64,000 nucleotides of DNA from Betaproteobacteria bacterium SCN2 (GTDB lineage Bacteria > Pseudomonadota > Gammaproteobacteria > Burkholderiales > Thiobacillaceae), in contig WBSG01000027.1 in the NCBI GenBank assembly GCA_008923285.1, positions 1-64,000 on the forward strand, read 5' to 3'. The notes beneath the pieces were generated by a model. It ran no database searches. It was not told where the DNA came from and worked only from the letters and a program-made list of their open reading frames with translations. How positions within the stretch are numbered: position 1 is the stretch's first letter; every line of letters begins with the position of its first letter. A program made the position numbers and the translations under genes. Below, piece after piece: positions 49,342-58,814 of this stretch.

Positions 49342-52335
49342 ATGAGCCAACATTACGCCATCACCATGCCCCAGCTCTCGGACACCATGACCGAGGGCGT
49401 GGTGGTCACCTGGGAAAAGCAGCCGGGCGACCGCGTCGAGCGCGGCGACATCGTGGCCACGGTGGAAACCGACAAGGCCATCATGGACGTGGAAGTTTTC
49501 AAGGCCGGCTACCTGGCCGGCCCGCTCGCCGAAGTCGGTAGCACCATTCCCGTCGGCAGCGCACTGGGCTACATCACCGACACCGCCGGCGACATGGCGA
49601 TCGCCGCCGGCGAGGTGGTGGAAGAGCAGGCCCAGACCGAAATGATCCCGCACCACGCGGGCACTCCCATCGTCATGCCGCAACTGTCGGACACCATGAC
49701 CGAGGGCGTGATGGTGACCTGGGAAAAGCAGCCGGGCGACGCGATCAAGCGCGGCGACATCGTGGCCACGGTAGAAACCGACAAGGCCATCATGGACGTG
49801 GAAGTTTTCCAGGAAGGCTTTCTCTCCGGCCCCATCGCCGATGTCGGCTCGGTCATCGAAGTCGGCCACCCCATGGGCTTCATCGTCTCCGACCCCGCCA
49901 AGGTCAACACCACCGGCGTGACAATGGGCGCCGACCACAAGGTCAAGGAAACCCATTCCATGAAGGCCGGCGCGGGGGAAATCAAGCCGGCGCCCAAGGC
50001 TGCGCCGGCCAAGGCCAATGTGCCGGTCACCGCGCCCAGCGCCGCTTCGGTCAAGGTCGCCCCCGCTTCGCGCCCCGCCGGCCGCCAGGCCAGCCCCTAT
50101 GCGCGCAAGCTCGCCGCGCAGAGCGGCGTCGATCTGGGCAAGCTCGCCGGCAGCGGCCCTGCCGGCGTGATCATCGCCGCTGACGTCGCGCGCGCGCGTC
50201 CGTCGATGAAGGAAGTCGCGCACAGCCTGCCACAGGTCGACGTGCCGGGCGAAGGCCGCAACATGACTTCGATGGAAAAGGCGGTAAGCCATGCCATGAC
50301 GGCCTCGCTCACGCTGCCGACCTTCAACGCCACCATGAACATCGACACCAGCAAGCTCACCGCCGCCGCCAAGGCGCGCAAGGTGTCGGTGACGGTGGCC
50401 ATCGCCAAGGCCTGCTCGGTGGCGATGCAGAACCATCCGCGCATGAACTGGGCCTACCAACCGGTGGACAAGCTGGTCGAGCGCAATGAACACAACTTCG
50501 GCGTCGCCGTGAAGTCCGACGACGGCGGCCTCGTCGTACCCATCCTGCACGGCATCGAGTCCAAGGGCCTGGATGGCCTGCAGGAAGCCTGGAACGACCT
50601 CGTGCCCAGAGCCCGCATCCGCAAGCTCAGCCCCGCCGAGTTCGCCAACCCCAGCTTCACCATCTCCAACATGGGGATGTTCGGCATCACCCATTTCACC
50701 GCGATCCCCACGCCCGGCATTTCGGCGATCCTGGCCATCGCCGCCAACGGCCCGCAGGGCACACCCTTCACCATCACCGCGGACCATCGCGTGCTGAACG
50801 GCGCCGACGTCGCGGGTTATCTGGTCGACCTCAAGAACGCCATCGAGAATCCTGAAGCCTGGCTTTCCGGCACGGCCGAGGAAGCGCCGCCCGTCTCGCC
50901 CATCCCCGAAGGCAACTGGGACTACCCGGTGATCGTGGTCGGCGGCGGCCCCGGCGGTGAAGACTGCGCGCGCGACCTCGCCGACCACGGCATCAAGGTC
51001 GCCATGGTGAACAACGAGCCCTTCCCCGGCGGCGAATGCCTGTGGCGCGGCTGCATCCCCTCCAAGGCCTGGCGCGCCGCCGCCGACGTCATTCGCAACC
51101 GCGCGCACGACGCGGAAATGGGCGTCACCGGCACCAGCAAGCCCAAGCTCGACTGGGCCCAGGTGGAGAAGCACCGCCGCTGGGTGCAGCAGAGCCGCGG
51201 CGAAATGGCGCTCAAGGCCGACAAGGGCATGAAGATCAACGTCATCGAGGGCTTCGGCGAATTCGTCGACGCGCACACGCTGAAGATCACCGCCCCCGAC
51301 GGCGCGCTCAGCACGCTGACTTTCGGTGCGGCGGTGATCGCCACCGGCGCCCCCGCCTTCGTGCCGCCGATTGTCGGCGCGCGCGAAAACCTGGCGAGCG
51401 GCGGCGTGGTCACTTCGGACACCATCTGGAACCTGGCCAAGCCGCCGAAGAAGATGGCCATCGTCGGCGGCGGCGTGATCGGCGTCGAGATGGCGCAGAT
51501 CTTCCGCGATTTCGGCTGCGAGATCCTCATGCTCGAGCGCAACGAGCGCATCCTCGCCGAAGTCGAAGAGGAAATCGCCAAGACCCTGATCGGCCTGCTG
51601 GAAAAGGAAATCAGCGTCGTCACCCATGCCGCCATCGACGGCATCTCCGGCAAGCCGGGCAGCATGAGCGTGGCCTACAAGAACGGCGCCGGCGAGGCCG
51701 CCGAGTTCAAGTGCGACGTGGTGCTGATGGCCACCGGCAAGCGCCCGGACACTTCCAAACTCAACCTCGACAAGGTCGGCGTCGAGCTCGACGGCGCGGC
51801 GATCAAGGTCAACGCGCGCTGCCAGACTTCGCAGCCGCATATCTATGCAGTCGGCGACGTCATCGGCGGCTACATGCTGGCGCACACCGCCGCGACGCAG
51901 GGTCGCGTGGCGGCCGACAACCTGCTCGGCCATGCGGCAACGTATGACCAGGACAAGGATTGCGCGGTGACCTTCTCGCGCCCGCAGGCCGGCTTCGTCG
52001 GTCTCACCGTGGCGCAGGCCAAGGCCAGGGGCATCGACGCGGTCGAGGCCAAGATGCCGATGAGCATCGACGCCAAGGCCATGATCACCGGCGAGACGGA
52101 TGGCATGATCAAGCTGGTGGCGGACAAGGCCACGGGCCGCATCATCGGCGTGCACTTCCTCGCCGATCACACCGACACCCTGATCGGCACCGGCGTGATG
52201 ATGGTGGCGGGCGAGATGACGCTGACGCAGGTCGCCAAGGCCATTTTCCCGCACCCGACGCAGACCGAGCTGTTCGGCGAGCTGGCGCGGCGCCTGCTGG
52301 CACGCATGCGCCGCACCGCCAAGGCCAGGGCCTGA
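49342..52335 (+). CDS. fused dihydrolipoyl acetyltransferase (E2) and dihydrolipoyl dehydrogenase (E3)
   Basis: 997 residues carrying two activities normally made as separate proteins. Lipoyl domain 1 about residues 4-80 and lipoyl domain 2 about 112-190 are nearly identical (each with METDKAIMDVEVF-like lysine loops, seen as VETDKAIMDVEVF). A linker, a peripheral-subunit-binding domain (ASPYARKLAAQSGVDLGKLA) and the acetyltransferase domain with ADHRVLNGADVAGYL follow. From about residue 530 comes the E3 part: FAD loop VIVVGGGPGGEDCARDL, redox disulfide GGECLWRGCIPSK, NAD loop MAIVGGGVIGVEMAQIF, AVGDVIGGYMLAHTA and the C-terminal FPHPTQTE with the catalytic histidine. It completes the pyruvate dehydrogenase complex with PdhA and PdhB. 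Confidence 0.93.
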   Translation: MSQHYAITMPQLSDTMTEGVVVTWEKQPGDRVERGDIVATVETDKAIMDVEVFKAGYLAGPLAEVGSTIPVGSALGYITDTAGDMAIAAGEVVEEQAQTEMIPHHAGTPIVMPQLSDTMTEGVMVTWEKQPGDAIKRGDIVATVETDKAIMDVEVFQEGFLSGPIADVGSVIEVGHPMGFIVSDPAKVNTTGVTMGADHKVKETHSMKAGAGEIKPAPKAAPAKANVPVTAPSAASVKVAPASRPAGRQASPYARKLAAQSGVDLGKLAGSGPAGVIIAADVARARPSMKEVAHSLPQVDVPGEGRNMTSMEKAVSHAMTASLTLPTFNATMNIDTSKLTAAAKARKVSVTVAIAKACSVAMQNHPRMNWAYQPVDKLVERNEHNFGVAVKSDDGGLVVPILHGIESKGLDGLQEAWNDLVPRARIRKLSPAEFANPSFTISNMGMFGITHFTAIPTPGISAILAIAANGPQGTPFTITADHRVLNGADVAGYLVDLKNAIENPEAWLSGTAEEAPPVSPIPEGNWDYPVIVVGGGPGGEDCARDLADHGIKVAMVNNEPFPGGECLWRGCIPSKAWRAAADVIRNRAHDAEMGVTGTSKPKLDWAQVEKHRRWVQQSRGEMALKADKGMKINVIEGFGEFVDAHTLKITAPDGALSTLTFGAAVIATGAPAFVPPIVGARENLASGGVVTSDTIWNLAKPPKKMAIVGGGVIGVEMAQIFRDFGCEILMLERNERILAEVEEEIAKTLIGLLEKEISVVTHAAIDGISGKPGSMSVAYKNGAGEAAEFKCDVVLMATGKRPDTSKLNLDKVGVELDGAAIKVNARCQTSQPHIYAVGDVIGGYMLAHTAATQGRVAADNLLGHAATYDQDKDCAVTFSRPQAGFVGLTVAQAKARGIDAVEAKMPMSIDAKAMITGETDGMIKLVADKATGRIIGVHFLADHTDTLIGTGVMMVAGEMTLTQVAKAIFPHPTQTELFGELARRLLARMRRTAKARA

Positions 52336-52354
52336 TGGCGAGGCTGTTCATCGT

Positions 52355-53002
52355 ATGAGCCAATCCGCGCAGGCTGATATCAACAAGGTATTGGCCGCGC
52401 TGAAAGGCCTGCACCGCGCCTTTCCCGTCGAGCAGCGCCTGAAGACCCAGGCCTGCGACAGCACGCGCGAGACCTACCTCGCCGTGCTCTCGCGCTGGGT
52501 GCAGACATCCGCTGCCCCTTCCCCGGCCGGCTTCGACTCGGAAGCGCTCGACGAACTGCTGGCGCTGGACGCCCTCTACCTTACCGAGGACGAACAGGCC
52601 ATCGGCGCCGCCCCCTTCTGCCCGGTCGAAACCGACATCAAGCTCAGCTTCCCGCACGAAACCCTGTACGCCCTGTCGGCGCTTGATGCGCTGGCGCTGC
52701 CCAGGCTGCTTGGCACGGCTGGCATCATTGAAACCCGCTGCCCGGCAAGCAACCAGCCGATTTCCCTGCAGATCGACGCGCAGGGCAATCCGCTGCCGGC
52801 AGACCTCGACGGGGCCCTGGTCGTCTTCATAAAAATCAGCGAACAGGTGCAGCATTATTCCCATGACGTGGCAATGGGAATTCGCTTCGTCCACCCCGCG
52901 CTGCGCGGGGAATTCGCACAATCGCTAAGCCTGGCGGAGGCTGCAGCCGTAGCGCACGCTTTTTATGCATTTCAGCGTAAAATGATTTCGGGAGCCTTCT
53001 AG
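52355..53002 (+). CDS. MerB-like (alkylmercury-lyase-like) protein
   Basis: 215 residues. The middle segment FPHETLYALSALDALALPRL then ETRCPASNQPISLQIDAQGN follows the pattern of organomercurial lyases around their first catalytic cysteine (C129 here). The second catalytic cysteine of MerB, expected in the later strand, is replaced: the segment reads VQHYSHDVAMGIRFVHP. The N-terminal part is helical, as in MerB. The protein is therefore probably not a mercury lyase; a metal- or thiol-binding role is possible. No mer genes are near. It lies 19 bases after the E2-E3 gene and may be co-transcribed. Confidence 0.55.
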   Translation: MSQSAQADINKVLAALKGLHRAFPVEQRLKTQACDSTRETYLAVLSRWVQTSAAPSPAGFDSEALDELLALDALYLTEDEQAIGAAPFCPVETDIKLSFPHETLYALSALDALALPRLLGTAGIIETRCPASNQPISLQIDAQGNPLPADLDGALVVFIKISEQVQHYSHDVAMGIRFVHPALRGEFAQSLSLAEAAAVAHAFYAFQRKMISGAF

Positions 53003-53095
53003 GAGGCCTCCGCACCATCCCTCAAGCGGCCGTGCGGAGAATGTTTTGCAGGCTCCCGAGGGGACAACATCAAAAAATATAACGAACGGGCAACA

Positions 53096-53983
53096 GTGGC
53101 AGAGCATCCTGCAGACAGCGCGCTTGCGCAGCTCGAACTCACGCTGGAAAACCATCAGCAGTGGGCGGAGGCCCTTGTTGCCGGCATTCTTGCGAATCAG
53201 ACGCCCGCCGATGAAAACCTCGTGCCTGGCGCACACATGCTGTGCGACTTCGGCAAGTGGTACTACAGCCAGACCCACTCCACAGTGCTGACCGAGCAGC
53301 CGCTGTTCACGACCCTTGAAAAAACCCACCGCGCCCTGCACGATGCCGCACGCAATCTGCTGATCGCGCCCGCCGGCGCAGAAAAAGCCGAGTCCTACCG
53401 CGAATTTTCGCGCGCGTCGAGCGACCTCGCCATGCACATCCGCAACCTGGTCCAGGCGCTGCTGACCAGCGAACTGACCACCGATGCGCTGACCGGCGTG
53501 CCCAACCGCCGCCAGATGGACGAGCAGCTCGAGGAGGCGATCTACGCCGCCACCAACGTGCTGCGCGAACCGGCCTGCCTGGCGCTGGCCGACCTCGACC
53601 GCTTCAAGCTCATCAACGACACCTACGGCCACGCCGTCGGCGACGAAGTGCTGAAAGCCTTCAGCCAGCTCCTGATCACCAGTATGCGCGACACCGACCG
53701 CATCTATCGCTACGGCGGCGAAGAGTTCCTCGTTTTCATGAACCACGTCGACCTCAAGCTGGCGGCAAGCATCCTCGACCGCCTGCGCGAAAAAATCTCG
53801 CGCTATCCGCTGCACATCGACGGGCTGCGCGAACCGCTCACCATCACCGTTTCTTTCGGCATCGCCCAGGTATGCCCGAGCGAATCGCTGCGCGGCCTGA
53901 TCCGGCGCGCGGACGAAGCCCTGTACCAGGCCAAGAGCGACGGTCGCAACCGCGTCTGCATCGCACAGAAGATCGCTGCCTAG
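53096..53983 (+). CDS. dgcZ: diguanylate cyclase with zinc-sensing CZB domain (DgcZ-like)
   Basis: 295 residues from a GTG start. The N-terminal CZB domain has the full 3His/1Cys zinc set: H20 (LENHQQW), C50 (LCDFGKW), H78 and H82 (KTHRALHDA). The C-terminal GGDEF domain has TDALTGVPNRRQMDE, DLDRFKLINDTYGHAVGD and YRYGGEEF (GGEEF at 207-211), so it should make cyclic di-GMP. Domain order and lengths match the E. coli DgcZ, in which zinc inhibits activity. A biofilm or motility role is inferred from that family. Confidence 0.88.
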   Translation: MAEHPADSALAQLELTLENHQQWAEALVAGILANQTPADENLVPGAHMLCDFGKWYYSQTHSTVLTEQPLFTTLEKTHRALHDAARNLLIAPAGAEKAESYREFSRASSDLAMHIRNLVQALLTSELTTDALTGVPNRRQMDEQLEEAIYAATNVLREPACLALADLDRFKLINDTYGHAVGDEVLKAFSQLLITSMRDTDRIYRYGGEEFLVFMNHVDLKLAASILDRLREKISRYPLHIDGLREPLTITVSFGIAQVCPSESLRGLIRRADEALYQAKSDGRNRVCIAQKIAA

Positions 53984-54055
53984 CACTCAACCGGACGCGG
54001 GCTGGCGCCTCCGCTCAGGTAAAATGGCGGGCTCGACCTTTTCAGCATCGCCGCC

Positions 54056-55630
54056 ATGTCCTCGTTCCAAGACGAAATCCGCCGCCGCCGCACCTTCGCC
54101 ATCATCTCGCACCCCGACGCCGGCAAGACCACGCTCACCGAAAAGCTGCTGTGGTACGGCGGCGCCATCCAGGTCGCGGGCGAGGTGCGCGCACGCAAGG
54201 CCTCGCGCCACGCCACCTCGGACTGGATGGAACTGGAAAAGCAGCGCGGCATTTCGGTGACCTCTTCGGTCATGCAGTTTCCCTATCGCGAGCACATCGT
54301 CAACCTGCTCGACACCCCCGGCCACGAGGATTTTTCCGAAGACACCTACCGCACCCTCACCGCGGTGGACTCGGCGGTAATGGTGATCGACTCGGTCAAC
54401 GGCGTGGAAGCGCAGACCATCAAGCTGCTCAACGTGTGCCGCATGCGCGACACCCCCATCCTCACCTTCATCAACAAACTCGACCGCGAAGGCAAATCTC
54501 CCATTGAATTGCTGGACGAGATCGAGTCGGTGCTGGAAATGCAGTGCGCGCCCATGACCTGGCCCATCGGCATGGGCAAGCGCTTCCGCGGCGTCTATCA
54601 CCTCTACGACGACAGCGTGCTGGTGTTCGACCCGCAGGCGGAAAAAGGCATTGGCGAAATCATCCGCGGGCTGGACAATTCCGAACTCGACGCGCGCATC
54701 GGCGAGCAGGCCGACGAACTGCGTCTGGAAGTGGAACTGGTGCGCGGCGCCTCGCATGCCTTCGAGCGCGAAGCCTATCTTACCGGCAGGCAGACCCCGG
54801 TGTTCTTCGGTTCCGCGGTCAACAACTTCGGCGTGCAGATGCTGCTCGACGCCATCGTCGACCTCTCGCCCGGCCCGCAGCCGCGCCCGACCGAATCAAG
54901 GCAAGTGCAGCCCGACGATGCCAGGTTCTCCGGCTTCGTGTTCAAGATCCAGGCCAACATGGACCCCAGGCACCGCGACCGCATCGCCTTCCTGCGCGTT
55001 TGCTCCGGCCGCTTCGACCGCGGCATGAAGATCAAACAGATATCCACCGGCAAGACACTGGCAGTCAACAACGCCATCACCTTCATGGCGCAGGACCGCA
55101 ACACCGCGGAAGAGGCCTATGCCGGCGACATCATCGGCATTCCCAACCACGGCACCATCCGACTCGGTGATTCCTTTTCCGAAGGCGAAGCCTTGAAATT
55201 CACCGGCATTCCCTCGTTCGCGCCGGAACTGTTCCGCAAGGCGCGCATCAAGAACCCGCTCAAGATGAAGCAGCTGCAAAAGGGCCTGCAGCAACTGGCC
55301 GAGGAGGGCGCCACGCAGCTGTTCAAGCCGCTCGCCACCAACGATCTGATCCTCGGCGCAGTCGGCAGCCTGCAGTTCGACGTGGTTGCCCACCGCCTGG
55401 AAAACGAGTACGACGTCGACGTGGTGTTCGAGCCCTGCGAATACGCCACCGCGCGCTGGCTCAGGGGCAATGACGCCGACCTCAAGCAGTTGACGGACAA
55501 GTACGGCTACAACGTCGCGCTCGACGGCGCCGAGGAATACGTCTACCTCGCGCCCAACCGCGTCAACCTGCAGCTGACTCAGGAGCGTTTTCCTGACGTA
55601 AGATTCCTGGAAACCCGCGAAATCTACTAA
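54056..55630 (+). CDS. prfC: peptide chain release factor 3
   Basis: GTPase that recycles RF1 and RF2 after termination. 524 residues. G1 [20 protein letters not shown]3 [18 protein letters not shown]4 [10 protein letters not shown], and the domain II/III features [20 protein letters not shown] and [20 protein letters not shown] are characteristic. Followed by an intergenic hairpin repeat and pyrD. Confidence 0.97.
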   Translation: MSSFQDEIRRRRTFAIISHPDAGKTTLTEKLLWYGGAIQVAGEVRARKASRHATSDWMELEKQRGISVTSSVMQFPYREHIVNLLDTPGHEDFSEDTYRTLTAVDSAVMVIDSVNGVEAQTIKLLNVCRMRDTPILTFINKLDREGKSPIELLDEIESVLEMQCAPMTWPIGMGKRFRGVYHLYDDSVLVFDPQAEKGIGEIIRGLDNSELDARIGEQADELRLEVELVRGASHAFEREAYLTGRQTPVFFGSAVNNFGVQMLLDAIVDLSPGPQPRPTESRQVQPDDARFSGFVFKIQANMDPRHRDRIAFLRVCSGRFDRGMKIKQISTGKTLAVNNAITFMAQDRNTAEEAYAGDIIGIPNHGTIRLGDSFSEGEALKFTGIPSFAPELFRKARIKNPLKMKQLQKGLQQLAEEGATQLFKPLATNDLILGAVGSLQFDVVAHRLENEYDVDVVFEPCEYATARWLRGNDADLKQLTDKYGYNVALDGAEEYVYLAPNRVNLQLTQERFPDVRFLETREIY

Positions 55631-55657
55631 TCTGCAACACGTGGACAAGAATATTAA

Positions 55658-55725
55658 ACAATGAGGCCAAGAGGACAGGAGGAAAACTTGTGCTGCTCTC
55701 CTCTTGTCCTCCTGTCCTCTTTGTG
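55658..55725. repeat. imperfect hairpin repeat, GAGGACA family, copy 2
   Basis: Left arm ACAATGAGGCCAAGAGGACA and onward, right arm CTTGTCCTCCTGTCCTCTTT ending GTG. It lies between prfC and pyrD. Same family as 29343-29413. Confidence 0.85.
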
Positions 55726-55741
55726 AAAATTTAACCCGATC

Positions 55742-56752
55742 ATGTTCCCATACGCGCTGCTGCGCCCCGCCCTGTTCGCGCTCGATCCGGAAACCGCGCA
55801 CGAACTCACCATCGCCGCGCTGGCCAAGGCCGGTTCGCTGGCGGGGCTTGCCTGCGGCAAGACCGCCGGCCGCGAGGTCGAGGTCATGGGCCTCAGATTC
55901 CCCAACCCGGTCGGTCTCGCCGCCGGCCTCGACAAGAACGGCGAAGCCATCGACGGCCTGGCCGCGCTCGGCTTCGGCTTCATCGAAATCGGCACCGTCA
56001 CCCCGCGCCCGCAACCGGGCAACCCCAGGCCGCGCATGTTCCGCCTGCCGGAAGCCAGCGCCATCATCAACCGCATGGGCTTCAACAACCACGGCGTGGC
56101 CGCGCTGGTGGAGAACGTCAGGCGCGCAAAATACCAGGGCATCCTCGGCATCAACATCGGCAAGAATGCCGACACCCCGATCGAGCGCGCGGCCGACGAT
56201 TACCTCGCCTGCCTCGATGCCGTGTATGCGCACGCGAGTTACGTCACCGTCAACATTTCCTCGCCCAACACCAAGAACCTGCGCGACCTGCAAAGCGCGG
56301 ACGCGCTCGACAGCCTGCTGGCGCAGCTCAAGCAGCGTCAGGGCGAGCTTGCCCAGGCCCACGGCCGCCTTGTTCCGGTCGCGCTCAAGATCGCGCCCGA
56401 CCTGGATCATGAGCAGATCGCCGCCATCGCCGACCTGCTGCGCCGCCACCGCATGGACGCGGTGATCGCCACCAACACCACGCTGGCGCGCGATCAGGTC
56501 GCGCACCTCGATCACGGCAACGAGGCCGGCGGCCTCTCCGGCGCGCCAGTGCGCGAAAAATCGACCACGGTCATCCGCGAGCTTGCCCGCCTCTTGCAGA
56601 ATGAAGTGCCCATCATCGGCGTGGGCGGCATCCTCAGCGGCGCCGACGCGCGGGAAAAGATTTCCGCTGGCGCAAAGCTGGTTCAGGTCTACACTGGACT
56701 CATCTACCGCGGGCCGGGCCTGGTCCGCGAATGCATCGAGGCCTTGAAATAG
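55742..56752 (+). CDS. pyrD: dihydroorotate dehydrogenase (quinone), class 2
   Basis: Oxidises dihydroorotate with FMN and ubiquinone at the inner membrane. 336 residues with an N-terminal membrane-associating helix region. [53 protein letters not shown] and [17 protein letters not shown] are typical of class 2 enzymes. Its stop codon is 10 bases from the next gene. Confidence 0.96.
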   Translation: MFPYALLRPALFALDPETAHELTIAALAKAGSLAGLACGKTAGREVEVMGLRFPNPVGLAAGLDKNGEAIDGLAALGFGFIEIGTVTPRPQPGNPRPRMFRLPEASAIINRMGFNNHGVAALVENVRRAKYQGILGINIGKNADTPIERAADDYLACLDAVYAHASYVTVNISSPNTKNLRDLQSADALDSLLAQLKQRQGELAQAHGRLVPVALKIAPDLDHEQIAAIADLLRRHRMDAVIATNTTLARDQVAHLDHGNEAGGLSGAPVREKSTTVIRELARLLQNEVPIIGVGGILSGADAREKISAGAKLVQVYTGLIYRGPGLVRECIEALK

Positions 56753-56762
56753 GGAGCCATCA

Positions 56763-58637
56763 ATAAACGCCACGCCAAAATCCGGCCTGCCCGCACTCAC
56801 CCTGGGTGCGATCGGCGTGGTATTCGGCGACATCGGCACCAGCCCGCTGTATGCCGTCAAGGAAGTCTTCCACGAGAGCCACGGCATCGGCGTCAGCGAA
56901 GCCAACGTGCTGGGCATGCTGTCGCTGGTGTTCTGGGCGCTGACGCTGGTGGTGTCGCTCAAATACGTGCTGTTCATCATGCGCGCCGACAACCGCGGCG
57001 AGGGCGGCATCATGGCGCTGATTGCACTGGCCCAGCAGGCCACGCACAAGCGGCCGGAACTGAAATGGGCCTTCCTCACCCTGGGCGTGTTCGGCGCCGC
57101 GCTGTTCTACGGCGACGGCATCATCACCCCGGCCATCTCCGTGCTTTCCGCCGTCGAAGGCCTGGAGTTCGCCACCCCCGGCCTGCACGCCTTCATCATC
57201 CCCATTGCGCTCGCCATCCTGACCGGCCTGTTCGTCGTGCAGCGCTGGGGCACCGGCAACGTCGGGCGCTTCTTCGGCCCGGTCATGCTGGTCTGGTTTC
57301 TCGTGCTGGCGGCGCTGGGCGTCAAGGAAATCATCCACTACCCGCAGGTGCTGCGGGCACTCAATCCCGAGTACGCGGCAATGTTCTTCGTGCACAACCA
57401 GGTCGCAGGCTTCCTCGCCCTCGGTTCGGTGGTGCTGGTGGTGACCGGCGCCGAGGCGCTGTATGCGGACATGGGCCACTTCGGCAAAACGGCTATCCGC
57501 ACCGCCTGGGTGAGCCTGACCCTGCCGGCGCTGCTGCTCAACTACTTCGGCCAGGGCGCGCTGGTGCTGCGCAATCCTGCCGCGATCGAAAACCCCTTCT
57601 ACCTGCTGGCGCCGGAAGGCACGCTTTACCTGCTCATCGGGCTGGCCACCCTCGCCACCGTCATCGCCTCGCAGGCAGTCATTTCCGGAGCGTTTTCCAT
57701 CACCCGCCAGGCCATCCAGCTGGGCTACCTGCCGCGCATGCGCGTCATCCACACGTCCAGCCGCGAAATCGGCCAGGTCTACATTCCCTTCATCAACACC
57801 ATGCTGGCCATCGGCGTGGCCGGCCTCGTGCTGGGCCTGCAGAATTCCTCCAACCTCGCCGCCGCCTACGGCATCGCCGTCACCGGCACCATGACCATCG
57901 ACACCCTGCTCGCTTCGCTGGTGGCGTATTCGCTGTGGAAGAAGAACCTGTGGGCGGTGCTCGCGCTGGGCGCCTTCTTCCTCGCCATCGACCTCGCCTT
58001 CTTCGCCGCCAACCTGCCCAAGATCCCGCATGGCGGCTGGTTCCCGCTGGTAATCGGCGCCATCGTCTTCGCCCTGCTCGCGACCTGGAAGAAAGGCCGC
58101 AGCCTGCTGCAGAAAAAGCAGTCCGACGAGACCCTGCTGCTCGAACCTTTCCTGGAAACCCTCATGGCGCACCCGCCGCTGCGCGTGCCCGGCACCGCGG
58201 TGTTCCTCACCACCAGCCGCGCCAGCGTGCCGCATGCGCTGCTGCACAACCTCATTCACAACAAGGTGCTGCACGAGCGCGTCATCTTCCTCACCGTCGT
58301 CACCGAGGAAGTGCCCTTCGTGCCCGACATCGACCAGATCGAACTGCACGAACTCGGCCACGGCGCCTGGCGCATGAGCCTGCGCTACGGCTTCAAGGAC
58401 GAGCCCGACATCCCGCTGGCGCTGTCTCGCTGCGAGGCGCGCGGCCTGCCCTTCAGCATGATGGAGACCTCGTTCTTCCTCAACCGCGAGACCGTGCTGC
58501 CGGCCAAGCTGCCGGGCATGGCGCTGTGGCGCGAAAAGATGTTCGCCTGGATGAACCGCAGCGCCTCCACCGCCATGGAATTCTTCAAGCTGCCGCCCAA
58601 TCGGGTGATCGAGCTGGGCACGCAGGTGGAGATCTAG
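56763..58637 (+). CDS. kup: low-affinity potassium uptake protein Kup
   Basis: About 624 residues, with twelve membrane segments and a C-terminal cytoplasmic domain. The family start GLPALTLGAIGVVFGDIGTS is followed by PLYAVKEVFHESHG and ALIALAQQATH. In this frame no ATG, GTG or TTG lies between the preceding in-frame stop (56745) and the GTG at 56817, which already sits inside the conserved GVVFGD stretch. An ATA codon at 56763 has GGGAG six bases upstream, so I start there; CTG at 56787 is an alternative. It may be a non-canonical start or a base error. Ten bases separate it from pyrD. Confidence 0.85.
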   Translation: MNATPKSGLPALTLGAIGVVFGDIGTSPLYAVKEVFHESHGIGVSEANVLGMLSLVFWALTLVVSLKYVLFIMRADNRGEGGIMALIALAQQATHKRPELKWAFLTLGVFGAALFYGDGIITPAISVLSAVEGLEFATPGLHAFIIPIALAILTGLFVVQRWGTGNVGRFFGPVMLVWFLVLAALGVKEIIHYPQVLRALNPEYAAMFFVHNQVAGFLALGSVVLVVTGAEALYADMGHFGKTAIRTAWVSLTLPALLLNYFGQGALVLRNPAAIENPFYLLAPEGTLYLLIGLATLATVIASQAVISGAFSITRQAIQLGYLPRMRVIHTSSREIGQVYIPFINTMLAIGVAGLVLGLQNSSNLAAAYGIAVTGTMTIDTLLASLVAYSLWKKNLWAVLALGAFFLAIDLAFFAANLPKIPHGGWFPLVIGAIVFALLATWKKGRSLLQKKQSDETLLLEPFLETLMAHPPLRVPGTAVFLTTSRASVPHALLHNLIHNKVLHERVIFLTVVTEEVPFVPDIDQIELHELGHGAWRMSLRYGFKDEPDIPLALSRCEARGLPFSMMETSFFLNRETVLPAKLPGMALWREKMFAWMNRSASTAMEFFKLPPNRVIELGTQVEI

Positions 58638-58657
58638 CGCGCCTGATTGCCGTCGAT

Positions 58658-58713
58658 ATGTATAAGAATCGCGATTTTTTATGCATATCCCGGATGACAT
58701 GTATAAAAACCGC
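58658..58713. repeat. direct repeat with TATAA boxes upstream of the toxin-antitoxin-like pair
   Basis: ATGTATAAGAATCGC (58658-58672) and ATGTATAAAAACCGC (58699-58713) match at 13 of 15 bases. Each contains a -10-like TATAA element. They may be alternative promoters for the gene at 58815. Confidence 0.45.
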
Positions 58714-58776
58714 ACGCATCGATACGTCGGTTAAACGCAACAGTGCCCCCCGCCAATTCCATAGGCACCGCCATAA

Positions 58777-58804
58777 CGTGCTACTTTCTAGCACGATCGT
58801 GCTA
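58777..58804. promoter_or_regulatory. palindromic operator upstream of the MNT-HEPN genes
   Basis: Three alternating half-sites: CGTGCTA (58777-58783), TAGCACG (58789-58795) and CGTGCTA (58798-58804). The last two form a perfect 16-base palindrome TAGCACGATCGTGCTA that ends 10 bases before the ATG. The downstream protein has an N-terminal winged helix, so autorepression is likely. Confidence 0.65.
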
Positions 58805-58814
58805 AATTCCAGCA

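Noticed and set aside
49330-52254. 974-codon open frame on the minus strand opposite the E2-E3 gene
   Set aside because: It mirrors the third-codon GC bias of the E2-E3 gene; the plus-strand product has complete recognisable domains, the minus-strand product none.
52355-53002. functional organomercurial lyase
   Set aside because: The second catalytic cysteine is absent and no mercury-resistance genes are near.
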